DNA of 64,000 nt from the NCBI GenBank assembly GCA_034670405.1, contig JAXDDX010000120.1:434001-498000 (forward strand). Direction: 5' to 3'. Shown here piece after piece: positions 45,862 through 57,219 of this stretch. Every line of letters begins with the position of its first letter. The first letter of the stretch is position 1. The notes under the pieces were generated by a model. That model worked only from the letters and a program-made list of their open reading frames with translations, searched no databases and was not told the DNA's origin. The stretch is from Hoplostethus atlanticus. Lineage: Eukaryota; Chordata; Actinopteri; Trachichthyiformes; Trachichthyidae. Both the position numbers and the translations under genes were made by a program.

Positions 45862-46340
45862 CGATTTCGACTTAATATAACTGGGGGTGAAAATGTCTAT
45901 TCAGTGAATTTTAACTACCAGGTAATAAATACAAATAGACAACACTAATGAAATAGAAAAACAAAAATTGTATTAAGGAATTCAAATGTTACTTTTAATT
46001 TTATGTTTTTAATGACTCATCACTTTCAAAAGTCGTGTTATGCACAATGTGATTCATTTAATCGATTTCGACTTAATATAACTGGGGGTGAAAATGTCTA
46101 TTCAGTGAATTTTAACTACATTATTAATAATGGTTTCAAAGGTTGAACATCCCTCAGTCGATGATGGTGGATTTCATGATGGAAACTCTGAAAGCTTAAG
46201 TGACCAGGTAATAAATACAAATAGACTACACTAATGAAATAGAAAAACAAAAATTGTATTAAGGAATTCAAATGTTACTTTTAATTTTATGTTTTTAATG
46301 ACTCATCACTTTCAAAAGTCGTGTTATGCACAATGTGATG
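45862..46340 (+). repeat. Direct duplication, one copy missing an exon
   Basis: The run TTTAATCGATTTCGACTTA... to ...GCACAATGTGAT occurs at about 45862-46050 and again at about 46055-46340. The second copy contains an extra roughly 88-bp segment carrying exon 1 of the recombinase-like gene (46130-46207); the first lacks it. The junction in the first copy is TAACTACCAGGTAAT. Confidence 0.85.
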
Positions 46341-48641
46341 GTACTGTAAGGAGAATGATACCCTAGCTATTGATAAATGTTTAATTTATTGATAAAATCA
46401 GATGCTTTTTTCTCCATTTTCCTTCAGATCTCTAATGACATGATTGATGAATCTTCAGATGCTACGGACTATGATGATGCCAACTATGTTCCAGACTCAA
46501 GTGGTGATTCCTCGGACACAAGTACTTGTAGTAGGGAACTCAAAATCACAGAAAATCATCTTCCCCACAAAGTGTTAAAGGACATGTCATTGGAGATCGC
46601 TACAGCACCGGATAGTACCACCGGTTCAGAGAAGCCGAGAAGTTTCAGTTCGTCAAAGATGAGCAGCGGTCATTGTACTTCAGTGATAAGTTGCAGTGCC
46701 AATTCATCAGAGAACACATCACATAAGAACAGCTCCATAAATGTCACACCATTGCCAAACACAGCAAAACGAAGCAAGCACAACAAGAAGCAATATTGTC
46801 TGTATTGTAAAAAGGCCATTTCTAAATTGGCAAGACACCTCGAATCCACCCACAGTGGACAGCCTGATGTTGTAATGGCTTTCAGTTTCAATAAAAGATC
46901 CCGCGAAAGAAGAGATTTGTTACGCTCTCTTAAGAAGAGGGGAAACTTTGACCATAATGCTACCGTGGCAAGCTGTGGTGCTGGAGAACTGGTTGCTTGT
47001 CGAAGACCCACTACAGCAAAACAATCTGATGACTACCGTCACTGCAAGTTTTGTCAAGGACTGTATGCAAGAGATAGCCTATGGAGACATGTGAGAAACT
47101 GCCCTCAGAAGCCTGTTGAGGGAGAGCCTCAAGTTGGCCAAAAACGGATCCACCTGGACTTACCAAAACCCGATCCAGTTCATGAAGCTGTTTGGAAGAT
47201 TGCTTGTGAAATGAACCAGGATGACATTTCCTTGGTTGTAAGGAGTGAAAGAGACATCCTTAGTCTCGGCGAGTCAATGTACAATGCCAGGAAACCACAT
47301 GAGAGAAGGAATGATTACATACGCCAAAAAATGAGAGAGATAGGCAAGACTATTGATAACGGCAAGAGCTATAACACCTTTGAAGAGCACTGAAGACCTT
47401 GTTATGCCCAGCAACTTTCCCCACGTGATACAAGCAGTTAGAGCTGTTGCTGGTTATGAGTTGGAAAGCAATTCATATAAAATTCCATCCTTGGCTTTGA
47501 AATTGGGGCACAGTTTGGCCAAAGTTGCAGGCATTGTGCAATGCAATGCCATCATTGCAAATCGCTATGCCGTTGCAGAGTCTGCCAAGCAATTTGCCAC
47601 TCTATATGAGAAAAGGTGGACGGAGTCCATTTCAAGTGCTGCATTGGGTACACTTCAACAAGCCAAATGGAATAAACCACAGGTTTTACCCTTTACACAG
47701 GATGTGTCGCTGCTGCACAAGTTTCTTGCTACTGAGCGTGCTAAGTGCATGAAGGACCTTGAGGAAGAGCCCAACATCAAAAGCTTTGGAAATCTTGCTA
47801 AAGTGACTTTGACGCAGGTAGTACTATTTAACAGAAGAAGGCAAGGGGAAGTTTCAAAAATGGAGCTCCAGACTTTCGCATCCAGGAATCGTACAGAGTT
47901 GAATCCTGACATTATGATGGGCCTTTCTGAGTTCGAGAGGAAGGTTGCAAAGCACTTTGACAGAGTTGAGATTCGAGGTAAAAGGTCAAGAAAGGTGCCT
48001 GTGCTTCTCACACCTGACATGATCGCTGCAATGGAGCTCCTCATGAAAAACAGGAATGAGTGTGAAGTCCACACAGAGAATGTGTACTTGTTTGCACGCC
48101 CAGGTGTCCTTTCCCATTTCAGAGGCTCTGACTGCTTTCGCAAGTATGCAAACCAATGTGGTGCAAAGAACCCAGAGGCACTCACCTCAACAAGATTGCG
48201 GAAACAAGTTGCCACTTTGTCCACAGTACTAAACCTAAAAGAAAATGAAATGGATCAACTTGCCACCTTTCTAGGACATGACATCCGTGTCCACAGAGAA
48301 TTCTACCGGCTTCCAGAGAGTACCCTGCAGCTTGCAAAAGTCAGCAAACTGTTGATAGCAATGGAAAAAGGAAGACTGTCTGACCTGCAGGGGAAAGGGC
48401 TGGATGACATTGAGATCGATCCTGAAGGTGAAATTTTGTTTGAAATATAGTTTATAAGCACTTCAAATATAACATTTATAAGTGTTTTAGTCTTTAATTT
48501 AAGTACTTGGTCCTAACTGTTTTTTACCCAACCAGATGAAGTAGGCACGAGTGATGATGATTCCAGCGAAGAAACCATCGCTGACCTACATCAACACAAA
48601 GGTATCCTGACTCGTACAGTATGTGGTAATATCTTTAAGTT

Positions 48642-49353
48642 ATGAGACAGGAGACAGTTAATAGCGACCTGATAATAGTGTTAGATGGGCTTAAAGGAAC
48701 AACGGTAAATACATTAGAGAAGATGGGAGACTTTATCTATGAAAATGGTGCTGAAAGATTGGGAATCATTGATAGAAGGAAGGTGGACAGGTTGCAGCCA
48801 ATTAGGTCTAGACAGCAGAAAGAAATAGAGAAATTAGTGAAGGAGAGGAGACAACTAAGAAAGCAATGGAGAAAAGCAACAGTAGATGAGAGAGAGGGAA
48901 TTAATGTTTTGCAAGAAGAGCTAATAAGTCGGTTAGCAGTACTCAGGAGGGCAGAGCAACTTAGAAGGAAGAGAAAGAAGAAGGAGCAAGTCAGGACAGC
49001 CTTTTATAGGGATCCATTTAACTTTGTTAAAGGGATGTTCAGCCAAGAAGGTAGAGGAATATTTAGCAAAGACTCACTCAGATACAGGAAAGAATAGAGA
49101 GATGGGCCTTCCTTCTGACATACCACCGTTAGGAGAGATAGAGTATACTTTGGATATTAGGCCACCAAGGTGGAAAGAGGTGGAAGCTGTAGTAAGGCGT
49201 GCAAAGGTTTCTTCAGCCCCAGGGCCGAATGGAGTCCCCTACCAAGTTTATAAAAGTGCGCCTGATGTACTTAGATTCTTGTGGAGATTACTGAGAGTAG
49301 TATGGGATAAGTATCACAAGTATCCTGTGTTTTATTATAAATATGTCACATAA
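48642..49353 (+). mobile_element. LINE ORF2 fragment in an intron
   Basis: Two open pieces (to 49097 and 49024-49353) encode a charged helical linker (KLVKERRQLRKQWRKA), then FYRDPFNFVKGMF, and the start of reverse transcriptase: EAVVRRAKVSSAPGPNGVPY, LRFLWRLLRVVWDK. The SAPGPNGVPY box is typical of LINE reverse transcriptases. The clade is uncertain (R2/Tx1-like). Truncated on both ends; it lies in intron 3 of the recombinase-like gene. Confidence 0.78.
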
Positions 49354-49577
49354 ATGCTGATTTTTTTGGGGTAATTTGCAGTCAGATTATGTTTACATCT
49401 AAAATATTGATTCATATCTAATGTAGGATTGCATATTGCCTGACATTGAGGTTGTTTACAATGAATAATACAAGCAAACAAACTTATTGTCATTAACGCT
49501 CATATTAAATTGTTACTTTTCAAAGGCTCAAGAACTGAGACTTCTGGGGACCGGACACTTCTGAGGCACGCAACTGA

Positions 49578-49775
49578 CACAACCACCCTGGACAACATGG
49601 AGGACACTTCTGCCTCAACCACCCTGGACAAAATGGAGTGCACTTCTGAGTCAACCACCTTGGACAACATGGAGGGCACTTCTGAGTCAACCACCTTGGA
49701 CAACATGGAGGGCACTTCTGAGTCAACCACCTTGGACAACATGGAGGGCACTTCTGCCTCAACCACCTTGGACAA
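49578..49775 (+). repeat. 36-bp coding minisatellite
   Basis: About 5.5 units of 36 bp coding for a 12-residue repeat (STTLDNMEGTSE). The frame is kept because 36 is divisible by three. Middle units are identical; the outer ones differ (EDTSAS, ECTSES). Confidence 0.93.
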
Positions 49776-50406
49776 CGTAAACATCAGCAACACTCAACCA
49801 AGACATGGTAAAATATAAAAGGCACCCAAATATGTTGAAGTGAATGTACTTATGATGAAAACAAATCTTTATTCTTGCCTTCACAGGGATGGCAGTATGT
49901 GAATGTGTGCTTTTATCATAAAATATATTTTAATTCATCCTTTCAGATTCCCAGCAGAACACAGCACTTCAAGTGGTTACATCCCAAGCTTCCTCAAAGT
50001 GCTCCAATGGAAAGCAAGGTAAATAAGCATTTTGTATTCACATTACTCTATTAGAAAAACGTATTGATGAATGCCGGATACTATCACATAACTACTAACT
50101 AGAATCTTTTCTATCATATCCCCCATTTTTCACTTTAGCAGAGCCATTGTTCCATTGTTAATACATTTTCTTTTGTTTCCATTTATGACAGCTGGGAAGG
50201 TGAGAAGCAAGTGGACAGGTGACGAAGTAAAGGCTGTTGAGAGGCACATGTTTCATTTCATAACAAGCTGCAGAGTACCAGGTAAAAAGGACTGTGACTC
50301 CTGCCTCCAGGCAGAGCCAGTAGCTCTGAAAGACAGAGACTGGGTTGCGATCAAATACTATATTCACAACAGAGTCATAGCATTAAAAAGGAAGATGAAT
50401 AGATAG

Positions 50407-50895
50407 AGCTAGAGCATGCCAACTGTGGCTCAGGTACAATTCAATTTCAGTTGAACTTAAGATTTTTTTTTCATTCTCTGCCTTTTGTAAATGATTGTGC
50501 TAAGTTGCTCAGTGCATTTTGTTTGGTAGGAATGTCATTCAATTCATTCATTCTTTCAACTATTAAAAAATCCATTGGAGTGGGTGCTTCTTGTAACAGG
50601 TCTCATGTATGGTAACTTGCATTAATGTAAATGTGATGTAAATTCCGACTTTATTTAGACTGGTTAGCTGAACATACTGTACACTGTCATGTTTCATAGA
50701 AGCTGGAAGCTTTAATAGAAGGTTAATTGTGTTCTTTTTTTATAGAAAGACACTAAAGAGACAGTTAATTTCAAACATGCCATGTCTACTGCACTGCCTT
50801 ATGCAGTGGAGGAAAGGAGGCAAAGTTCCTGGGTTGTGGGTGGTCTATTCTGGGTGTTCAGTGTTGTAAAAAAAAAAAGTTATTTTACATATGAT
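50407..50895. other. 3' flank of the recombinase-like gene
   Basis: T-rich runs, no coding potential seen. A candidate 3' untranslated region. Confidence 0.45.
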
Positions 50896-51228
50896 TAGGG
50901 CTGCCCTTTCTTATTTTAGTCAACTAATTGGTCGTTAGGTTCTAAGTTGACTAAGAATGTTTTTTAGTTGTTGCTCTTAGCCATTAGTCATAACTGGGAA
51001 CTGGGAAGCCCAACTCTGGCAACAATAATACTCACAAACATATTTTGGTCTTTAAAAAGCACTACATTTTGAGAGATTCCTCTGCATGACTGCATTAATC
51101 TTCAGAGAGATTGTAATATTGGACATTGAACATTAATACAGATTTGTAGATCAAATCAACTTATTGATTAGTTGACAGAATCCTGTGACTATTAGTTGAC
51201 TAAGGATTCTTTCATCAAGGCAGCCCTA
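50896..51228. mobile_element. Non-autonomous hAT-like MITE
   Basis: The ends TAGGGCTGCC and GGCAGCCCTA are inverted copies. The interior has complementary AGTTGACTAAG/TTAGTTGACTAAG segments and no gene. The target duplication was not resolved. Confidence 0.6.
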
Positions 51229-51660
51229 GTTACAATGGTTCCATCCTTATGCAGCATTAGTCAAGTAAAATATCCTTATTGACAAGTTAAGGAATAGGGC
51301 ATGTCATGAGGGCACCCTCTGATAGTTAATCATTTTCAGACTGCTCCTATTTTGGTTTATACTGTAATTTACATATTTTGCCAGCAATTAATAAAAGTAA
51401 GAAAGGCATAAAGTGTTCCATCTTTTTTTTCACATGAACGTTTACTACAAAATTCATAAATAGACAATAATAAGACTTAAACAGTAGACTGACCACATTT
51501 ATGAGCTATGTCCCTTTATAAGTTAGCTTTTAAACGTGAATATGAATAGGCATTTCTGTCAGAGGTTACCTGGCTGGTGAGCATGACTAATTTTTTCTTT
51601 TTTAAAGGCTTCTTATGCAGATATTTCAAACATATGTAACAGGAGCCAAGTTGCAAATTA
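51229..51660. other. Spacer
   Basis: AT-rich, no coding or repeat features that I can support. Confidence 0.4.
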
Positions 51661-51823
51661 CCGGGTCCTTATATGTCACATAAACTTGAAAATGTCCTCA
51701 AATGTAGCATTAAAATCAGGTCTGACCAAAATATAGCCTTAGACAAAATCTCAACAGATGGATGTATTCCTAGAAGCATGGGTGGGAAATACTTTGATCC
51801 CCAGGTCTCTAGGACACTGGGGA

Positions 51824-51825
<2 letters not shown>

Positions 51826-51882
<57 letters not shown>
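51826..51882 (+). repeat. (GT)n microsatellite, about 28 units
   Basis: A pure GT/TG run interrupting LINE-derived sequence. Confidence 0.95.
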
Positions 51883-51885
<3 letters not shown>

Positions 51886-51889
51886 ACAT

Positions 51890-53425
51890 GGTGGTGGGAG
51901 GGGGGTCTAAATTTGATGGATCTAGAAACAAAAAGGACAGCAATTAGAATAAACAATAGGGTTCTACCCCTTTGGGGTTTGAACCCTAAAAGCGGTGCGA
52001 AAGTATATGGTGGGAAGGTTGAAAGGAGATTTTGAAAAAGTATATTGAGGAGGTGGGAGGAATAGGAGAGAGTACATCAAATCACATTTATTATTCAAAT
52101 CACCGTTACAGTCTCTAAGGGCTTCACAGTGCCCAACATGTGAAACAATAAATGATTAGTACACGACATCCCCCAGCCTTAGACTGTCACAGAGAACAAG
52201 AAAAAACTCCCACAAAACCTTTTAGGAAAAAATGGAAGAAACCTTGGGAGGGGCTACTCAGAGATGGATCCCCCTACCAGGACGGTTGGGCGTGCAATAG
52301 ATGCAGAGTTTGGGCAAGCAGCGTATACACAATGCATACAAGTTTATTATGGTGGGACATCCAAATCTGATGGGGTGGCATCACAGCAAACGGCAGTTCA
52401 GTCAGCGTCATCATTGGACTAGGGGACCACGCAGGCGCCAACACTGCCCAGATAGGAGAACGCAAACGCCCACTCAGTCAGCATTGTCCAAGGAGGGGGG
52501 GACCACGCATACGCCAACTCTGCCGAGCTGCAGCCTGGAACAGATAGGAGATACACCCATACACACACTCACTCACACAGACAAACATGACCAGTGTCAG
52601 TGGACAGGAGCAGGTAGACCAGGCGAATAGGACATGTAGGCAGGATGCTAATATCCATCGGCAAGACTCTGAGCTAGGATGAGCTAACTGGTCTAGCCTT
52701 ACTCGGCGTGTAAGAGGTCAATGACGGTAGGAATACCAGAGAAATACAGGGAGGTGTTGGAGGAGTGGGGGAAGTTTCTACCTAAGGTAGACTACAAGTG
52801 TGGAGGAATACGATCGTTCGTAAACCTCCCGTTGTTTTTTAAATGAAAAGTTCAAACATATGAACAAAACACTGTATGAACCAAGGTTCATGCAAGCAGG
52901 AATAAAACAGTTAAAGGACATCATGTATGAGGTGATCCCAGGGTTCCTCAGGGAGGGCTGTATTTTTGATTCGGTGAGATAGAAGGAATGGAAAATAGAG
53001 AGGTCAACTAAATATATGACAAAATCAAGTATACATATAGAATGGGTTAATAGAATAGAAAGACTGTGTGGAAAAGGGAGTAGAAAGTATGCCTGAGATG
53101 TATGTGATGGAGAATGGGGAGAAGTGCTGAATGGAGCCAGTAGCAGTAGCAACCAGTAGCAGAGAAAGTATGGAGTGTTTGAAGGCATGGATGTAAAGAA
53201 AATATGGACGACTGGGCATATAAAGTATAATGGTATGGAATGTGAGAATAATGATTTCCTGATTAAGCATAACAGAATATACACTAATGTGGTATTCAAT
53301 AAAATAAATAATGATGTAAGTCCTATGTGTGATGTCTGCAGCAGTGGTCATGAGAGCTTTTTGCATTATTTTTTGGATTGTGTTGATTTGGTTGAGTTTT
53401 TAAAGAAGCAGTTGAGAGACAACTG
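51890..53425 (+). pseudogene. Tx1-like LINE ORF2 C-terminal part, interrupted
   Basis: GGLNLMDLETKRTAIRI (about 51900) is a characteristic segment after the reverse transcriptase of Tx1-type LINEs. After an insertion (52076-52690) it resumes with IPEKYREVLEEWGKFLP (about 52725), a VNLPLFF-like box, and finally a zinc-binding end: MCDVCSSGHESFLHYFLDC (about 53325-53385). Many stops are present. A Harbinger-type element is inserted after the QLRDN segment at 53425, and the next codons appear to continue after it at 54639. Confidence 0.75.
52076..52690 (+). mobile_element. Interspersed repeat with AAAAAACTCCCACAAAACC core
   Basis: ATCAAATCACATTTATTATTC, then GAACAAGAAAAAACTCCC, then AAGAAACCTTGGGAGGGGCT and GGATCCCCCTACCAGGACG. 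This order recalls an abundant fish repeat whose core is AACTCCC..GGAAGAAACCT. It splits the Tx1 LINE. Class and exact ends are uncertain. Confidence 0.5.
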
Positions 53426-54638
53426 GGGCCCATTCCAGAAAGCGGGTTTAGTGAAAACTCTGAGTTTGTTAACCCTGAGATGAGGGAAACTCTGGGTTTT
53501 CTGTTCCAGAAAGAGCGGTAACTCAAACTCTGATTCAGTTACCATGGTAACTGACTCTGTGAACCTCCTCCCTCTGCTGAACCTGAAGCAGCTGTCGGAC
53601 ATGACGTGTCCTTTCCTCAGTAACCCGATCGATATTCAAGCGGAAGTAATTCGCATAGCCTTATGTCGGGAGAGGATTTTGAGACCCCGATTAGATGTTC
53701 TATGTCCAGGATGGAAGAGCTGTCCGAGATATAATATGCCGTTTACACTTCACGGATTAAGCTACCACCACCCCGAGCAGTCAAATAAAGACACATTTCA
53801 TTTGGTCTTCTTTATTTCCTACAAATACAAAAGCAACAGTTAGTATTTTTATATTGTTCCAACAACACATTTCACCTGTGACCATGCACCCACCTCTAAC
53901 TTATGTTCCAGTAATTACATTTCTAGATCTGCCTTTCTAATTTGCCGCCCCAAGTACACCATTTGAAGTATGTCTGGCCCAGACAGCTCAGTTGGTAGAG
54001 CATGAGACTCTCAGTCTCAGGGTTGTGGGTTCGATCGCCACATAGTGTTAACTATCACCTTTGTAAGTCGCTTTGGATAAAAGCGTCTGCTAAATGACTC
54101 TATTGTAATGTTTTTATATTTCATTTTCAGCTGCTGCCAAGAGCGCTTTGCGCCCGTGGGATTGCACCTAAATGAAAATATTTTTTTTCCAATACTATTC
54201 CACCACTATTCCACCATTATAAGAAAGTGGTTAAATGAGTACACTACTGCATTCGTATGCATTGACTCGGGCAGCGATTCTCTCCCAAGCCAATTCCCTC
54301 TGCTTTGCCACTGCAGCTGTGTTGCTCTTCTTTTTAAAGATTGGTTCATACTCCCCATAAGCATTTAATAACAGTTCTAACTCCAGTGGGGTGAAGTACG
54401 CCGATCTTTGCTTGCCGGTTGCCATGGTGAATCGTAGTATCGGGCCTCCATTGATGATGGCTTTTTATTGTCGTCACGCACGCGCTTAACTCAAGGTGAA
54501 CATACTCAAAGTTGATTGAACTAACTCAAATCAGCCGTTCTGGAACCGAAAACTCAGACTTTGCCATCTCGGAATTAATCAACTCAGAGTGCAGGGTTAG
54601 ACTCAGAGTTTGCTGAACCTGCTTCTTGGAACGGGCCC
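53426..54638 (+). mobile_element. PIF/Harbinger derivative A with 3-bp CTG duplication
   Basis: The ends GGGCCCATTCCAGAAAGC and GCTTCTTGGAACGGGCCC are inverted. CTG flanks both sides (53423-53425 and 54639-54641). Plus-strand stub 53544-53843 resembles the N-terminus of a HARBI1-like nuclease (FLSNPIDIQAEVIRIAL, RERILRPRLDVL). Minus-strand stub 54231-54425 is the start of a Myb/SANT DNA-binding partner (MATGKQRSAYFTPLELELLL). Both genes are cut short by internal deletion, so it is non-autonomous. A SINE sits inside. Confidence 0.82.
53974..54110 (+). mobile_element. tRNA-headed SINE with L2 tail
   Basis: An A box (GCTCAGTTGGTAGAGCATGA) and a B box (GGTTGTGGGTTCGATCG) are followed by the AAGTCGCTTTGGATAAAAGC tail. 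It is absent from the matching position in Harbinger copy B (about 62855), where the flanks join directly. So it inserted after the two copies separated. Confidence 0.9.
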
Positions 54639-54671
54639 CTGGAGCGTGGAGTTGGATGTGGAGGCTGACAC

Positions 54672-54860
54672 GAGCTGGCCACAGCGGGCCGAGAACTATT
54701 GCTGGGGCTTGGCAAGGTGGCTGGCTGGTACGGGGCGGAGCTGGCCACAGTGGGCCGAGAACTATTGCTGGGGCTTGGCAAGGTGGCTGGCTGGTACGGG
54801 GCGGAGCTGGCCACGGCGGGCCGCGTTACCACTTGCTGGGCTTGGCAAGGTGGCCTCCTG
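54672..54860 (+). repeat. 66-bp tandem repeat, about 3 copies
   Basis: Units begin GAGCTGGCCAC at 54672, 54738 and 54804. The period is divisible by three and open frames run through it on both strands. It lies between the Harbinger end and the DIRS recombinase. Confidence 0.9.
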
Positions 54861-54919
54861 CTGGGGATGAGGAAGGGAAAAGGGGAATTAGTATCACCAC
54901 CTCCGGCAACATGCAGGTC

Positions 54920-55577
54920 TTAACGACTGGTTAGGGCAGAAGTGAACACTGGATGGCCAGCTGAAGTGTCGGGTCTGATGTATGAGAGGAATGCCGGGGA
55001 CGACCAGCGGCCTAATTGCTGCAGAGAAGCAGGGGAGATTCCCTGGATGGCAGCTGATGTGGCGGCACCGATCCTGAAAGAATGCCCTGTATAACTGTGG
55101 TGAGAGAGGTTACATTTCTGCAGGACCAATCTTAAGTGGGTGTTGAACCATGGTTTGGACATAGGGAAGAAGGAAGGAGTCAGGAAAAGAGGAGAGTCGG
55201 AATGAGTGCGTGGTCTGGTTTTGCGCAAGCATGGATTTGTAGGGGCAGAAGGGGGAGTGAAGATTGGCAATGACTATGGAGCAGGGGCCTCCAGTTTTGG
55301 AATGCTTGAGGTGGAGTCTATAGTAGTCGGGATGAAATTGCAAGTCTGAGAAAGCGACGTCTCTTGGTGGGTCAAATTGGTTGGAAGCAGTGGCAATCTT
55401 GCCAATGCGGAGAAAGCCGTAGAAAGCTAATAGGAAAACACTATGGAGGAGGTAGCGCACGTAGGGGGTGAAGAGGCCCTGCTCGAGAGCTGACAATATG
55501 AGGTGCAGAAGAGGTAGCGTGATAGGGAGCCTGGAATCAGCAGTAGGAGGTGAGGCTTTGATAATACTTTTTAGCAA
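54920..55577 (-). pseudogene. DIRS tyrosine recombinase, C-terminal part
   Basis: Two overlapping frames (55110-55577 and 54920-55270) encode FLLAFYGFLRIGKI (first Arg box), SKTGGPCSIV, then GHSFRIGAATSAA (His..Arg box), LGRWSSPAFLSYIR (Gly-Arg-Trp and catalytic Tyr). These are the DIRS/Ngaro recombinase signatures that join circular cDNA to the genome. A frameshift near 55150-55260 separates them. The N-terminal part lies across the piggyBac at 58170-58447. Confidence 0.85.
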
Positions 55578-55732
55578 CAGTTTAACACTAGAAGCGCCAA
55601 GACGGTCTCACAGACCGTTTGGGGTTTTCTGTTGCAAATATCTCTGTTAAAATAAAGGAGTATGAGGCCCCCAGTCCATGACTTTTCCTAAATATGTGTT
55701 TTTGAGCTTTATTCTATTATCCATATTTTGCA

Positions 55733-57001
55733 GTCCCGAGCCCAGGGCAGGAGGAGAGTGGGAGAGACGGGACCTTATGGAAGGTCATTCAGCCTGGAGG
55801 ACACCCGGGAGACAGCAATCCCAAAATGTGTTGACCGAGTCCGCAGGGCCAACAGCGCACGCCAAGCGCAACATAAAGGATCCACTGAGTGCGTTCCTCT
55901 GTATACTGGACAGGGCTACGCTGCAACACATACGGGATTGCACGGTGGATGAGGCACACCTAGTAGAGGAGGACAGCTCGTGGGATATGTCTGTAGCGGA
56001 GCTGAAGGCATTCATCGCACTGTTATTTGTTAGAGAGACCTACAACAAAAACATCAAGATGGAGAGCTTTTGGTCAGAGGAATGGGGGGATGCCATTCTT
56101 CAACACTACCATGTCCAGGAACAGGTACAGGGAGATCATGCGCTACCTGCGCTTTGACAAGAAAGCGAGTAGGCGAGCCATACGTGGCTCCATCAGCCAC
56201 GTACAGACAATTTCTTCACCTCTCTCAGCCTAGCCAAGAACCTCCTGTGCAAGAACACCAGCCTGGTAGGGACTGTCAACAAGGCCACACGGGAGCTCCC
56301 TCGTTCCGTTCAGTGTCAGAGAGCGGAGCTGTTTTCCTCTAAGGTGCTGAAGCACGAACGAGCCTCTCTGACCATATACCAGGGAAAGCCGAGGAAGAAT
56401 GTCGATATCCTTAGCACAGTGCACCAGAGCGTGGACATCGGAGGGGATCGGAAGAAAAAGCCAGCGACTGTTAGCTTCTACAACGTCACCAAGGTGGGCT
56501 GTGTATATGGTATAAATTATAGAGACAGATAAAAACACATTGATGTTGTAACAAATATTTGCGTTGCACAATGATTACAGCTTGCGTTAATTTCTATCTC
56601 AGGTCGGAGTTGACGTGGTGGATCAGATGGCTCGGCTGTACTCTGTCAAAGGGGCTACCCGCAGATGGCCCGTGGCAGTGTTCTGCAACATCCTGGACCT
56701 GGCTGCCATCAACGCGCACATCTTGTACAAGACGTGCACAGGGAACAGCATCGCCCGAAGAGTCTTCATCCTCCAGCTGGCCAAAGACCTGAGAGAAGAC
56801 CACATGTGCGTCAAGGCCAGTCTGTCCGCGCATGTTCCGAGAGAGCCACACCAGCAACAGCCCGCAACACGGAAGCAATGCCAAATCAACAGCCACTGCA
56901 AACAGAATAAGACCCTGATTGCATGTGAAGGATGCAAGCGACCTGTTTGCGGGAAGTGCACTGCAAGGGTGAAGAGCTGTTGCCCCGGCTGCAGTGCGTA
57001 A
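55733..57001 (+). pseudogene. piggyBac transposase, internally deleted
   Basis: Readable parts in changing frames: FIALLFVRETYNKN and the RYREIMRYLRFDKKASR box typical of the piggyBac core; then, after missing sequence, KVLKHERASLTIYQGKPRKN and KKKPATVSFYNV. An intron (about 56492-56602) follows, then VVDQMARLYSVKGATRRWPV and a C-terminal Cys-rich finger (CEGCKRPVCGKC, SCCPGC). The part with the first catalytic Asp residues is missing and at least two frameshifts occur, so it is inactive. The family is DDE_Tnp_1_7 / PGBD4-like from memory. Confidence 0.85.
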
Positions 57002-57219
57002 AGCAAATTAGGCAGCTGGACTGCCTATTGGACCTCAGGTTTGTTCAAAATCACCTATTGTTATGTTCTATTTTGTTTCCTCTGACCTGTCAAAATATTC
57101 TGTGATTATTTGTTTGTTATATTGTTCATAATTGTTCCTAATTATTACTAACGGATTATTAATATTACAATTATCCTTATCACAGCACGCCTGGATATTG
57201 GTAGTGATTGAAGAAGAAG

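Larger units (their letters stand above)
46130..50406 (+). pseudogene. Zinc-finger / Crypton-like tyrosine recombinase / Myb-like gene with one frameshift
   Basis: Exons 46130-46207, 46428-48427, 48536-48601, 49526-49807, 49947-50018 and 50192-50406. The first junction is phase 0 and the rest phase 1, and all keep the frame. The N-terminus is acidic and Ser-rich. Two Cys/His fingers follow (YCLYCKKAI..H..STH and HCKFCQGLY..H...C). A recombinase-type domain is next: LFNRRRQGEV (first Arg box), TSTRLRKQVATL (second box) and FLGHDIRVHREFYRLP (His and Tyr). Then come a Glu-rich part, a 12-residue repeat, and a Myb-like C-terminus (KWTGDEVKAVERHM..DIK-like VAIKYYIHNRV). One extra A near 47345 shifts the frame in exon 2. 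I read this as a Crypton-derived, multi-copy fish gene family; function unknown. Confidence 0.72.

Noticed and set aside
49578..49775. CRISPR-like 36-bp repeats
   Set aside because: The units are directly adjacent with no spacers and lie in a coding exon of a eukaryotic gene.
51669..51956. Open frames through the (GT)n tract near 51.8 kb
   Set aside because: The Thr-His or Cys-Val runs are translations of a microsatellite.
53974..54045. Functional tRNA gene
   Set aside because: A and B boxes are present, but the sequence runs into an L2-type SINE tail and lacks a proper acceptor stem. It is a SINE head.
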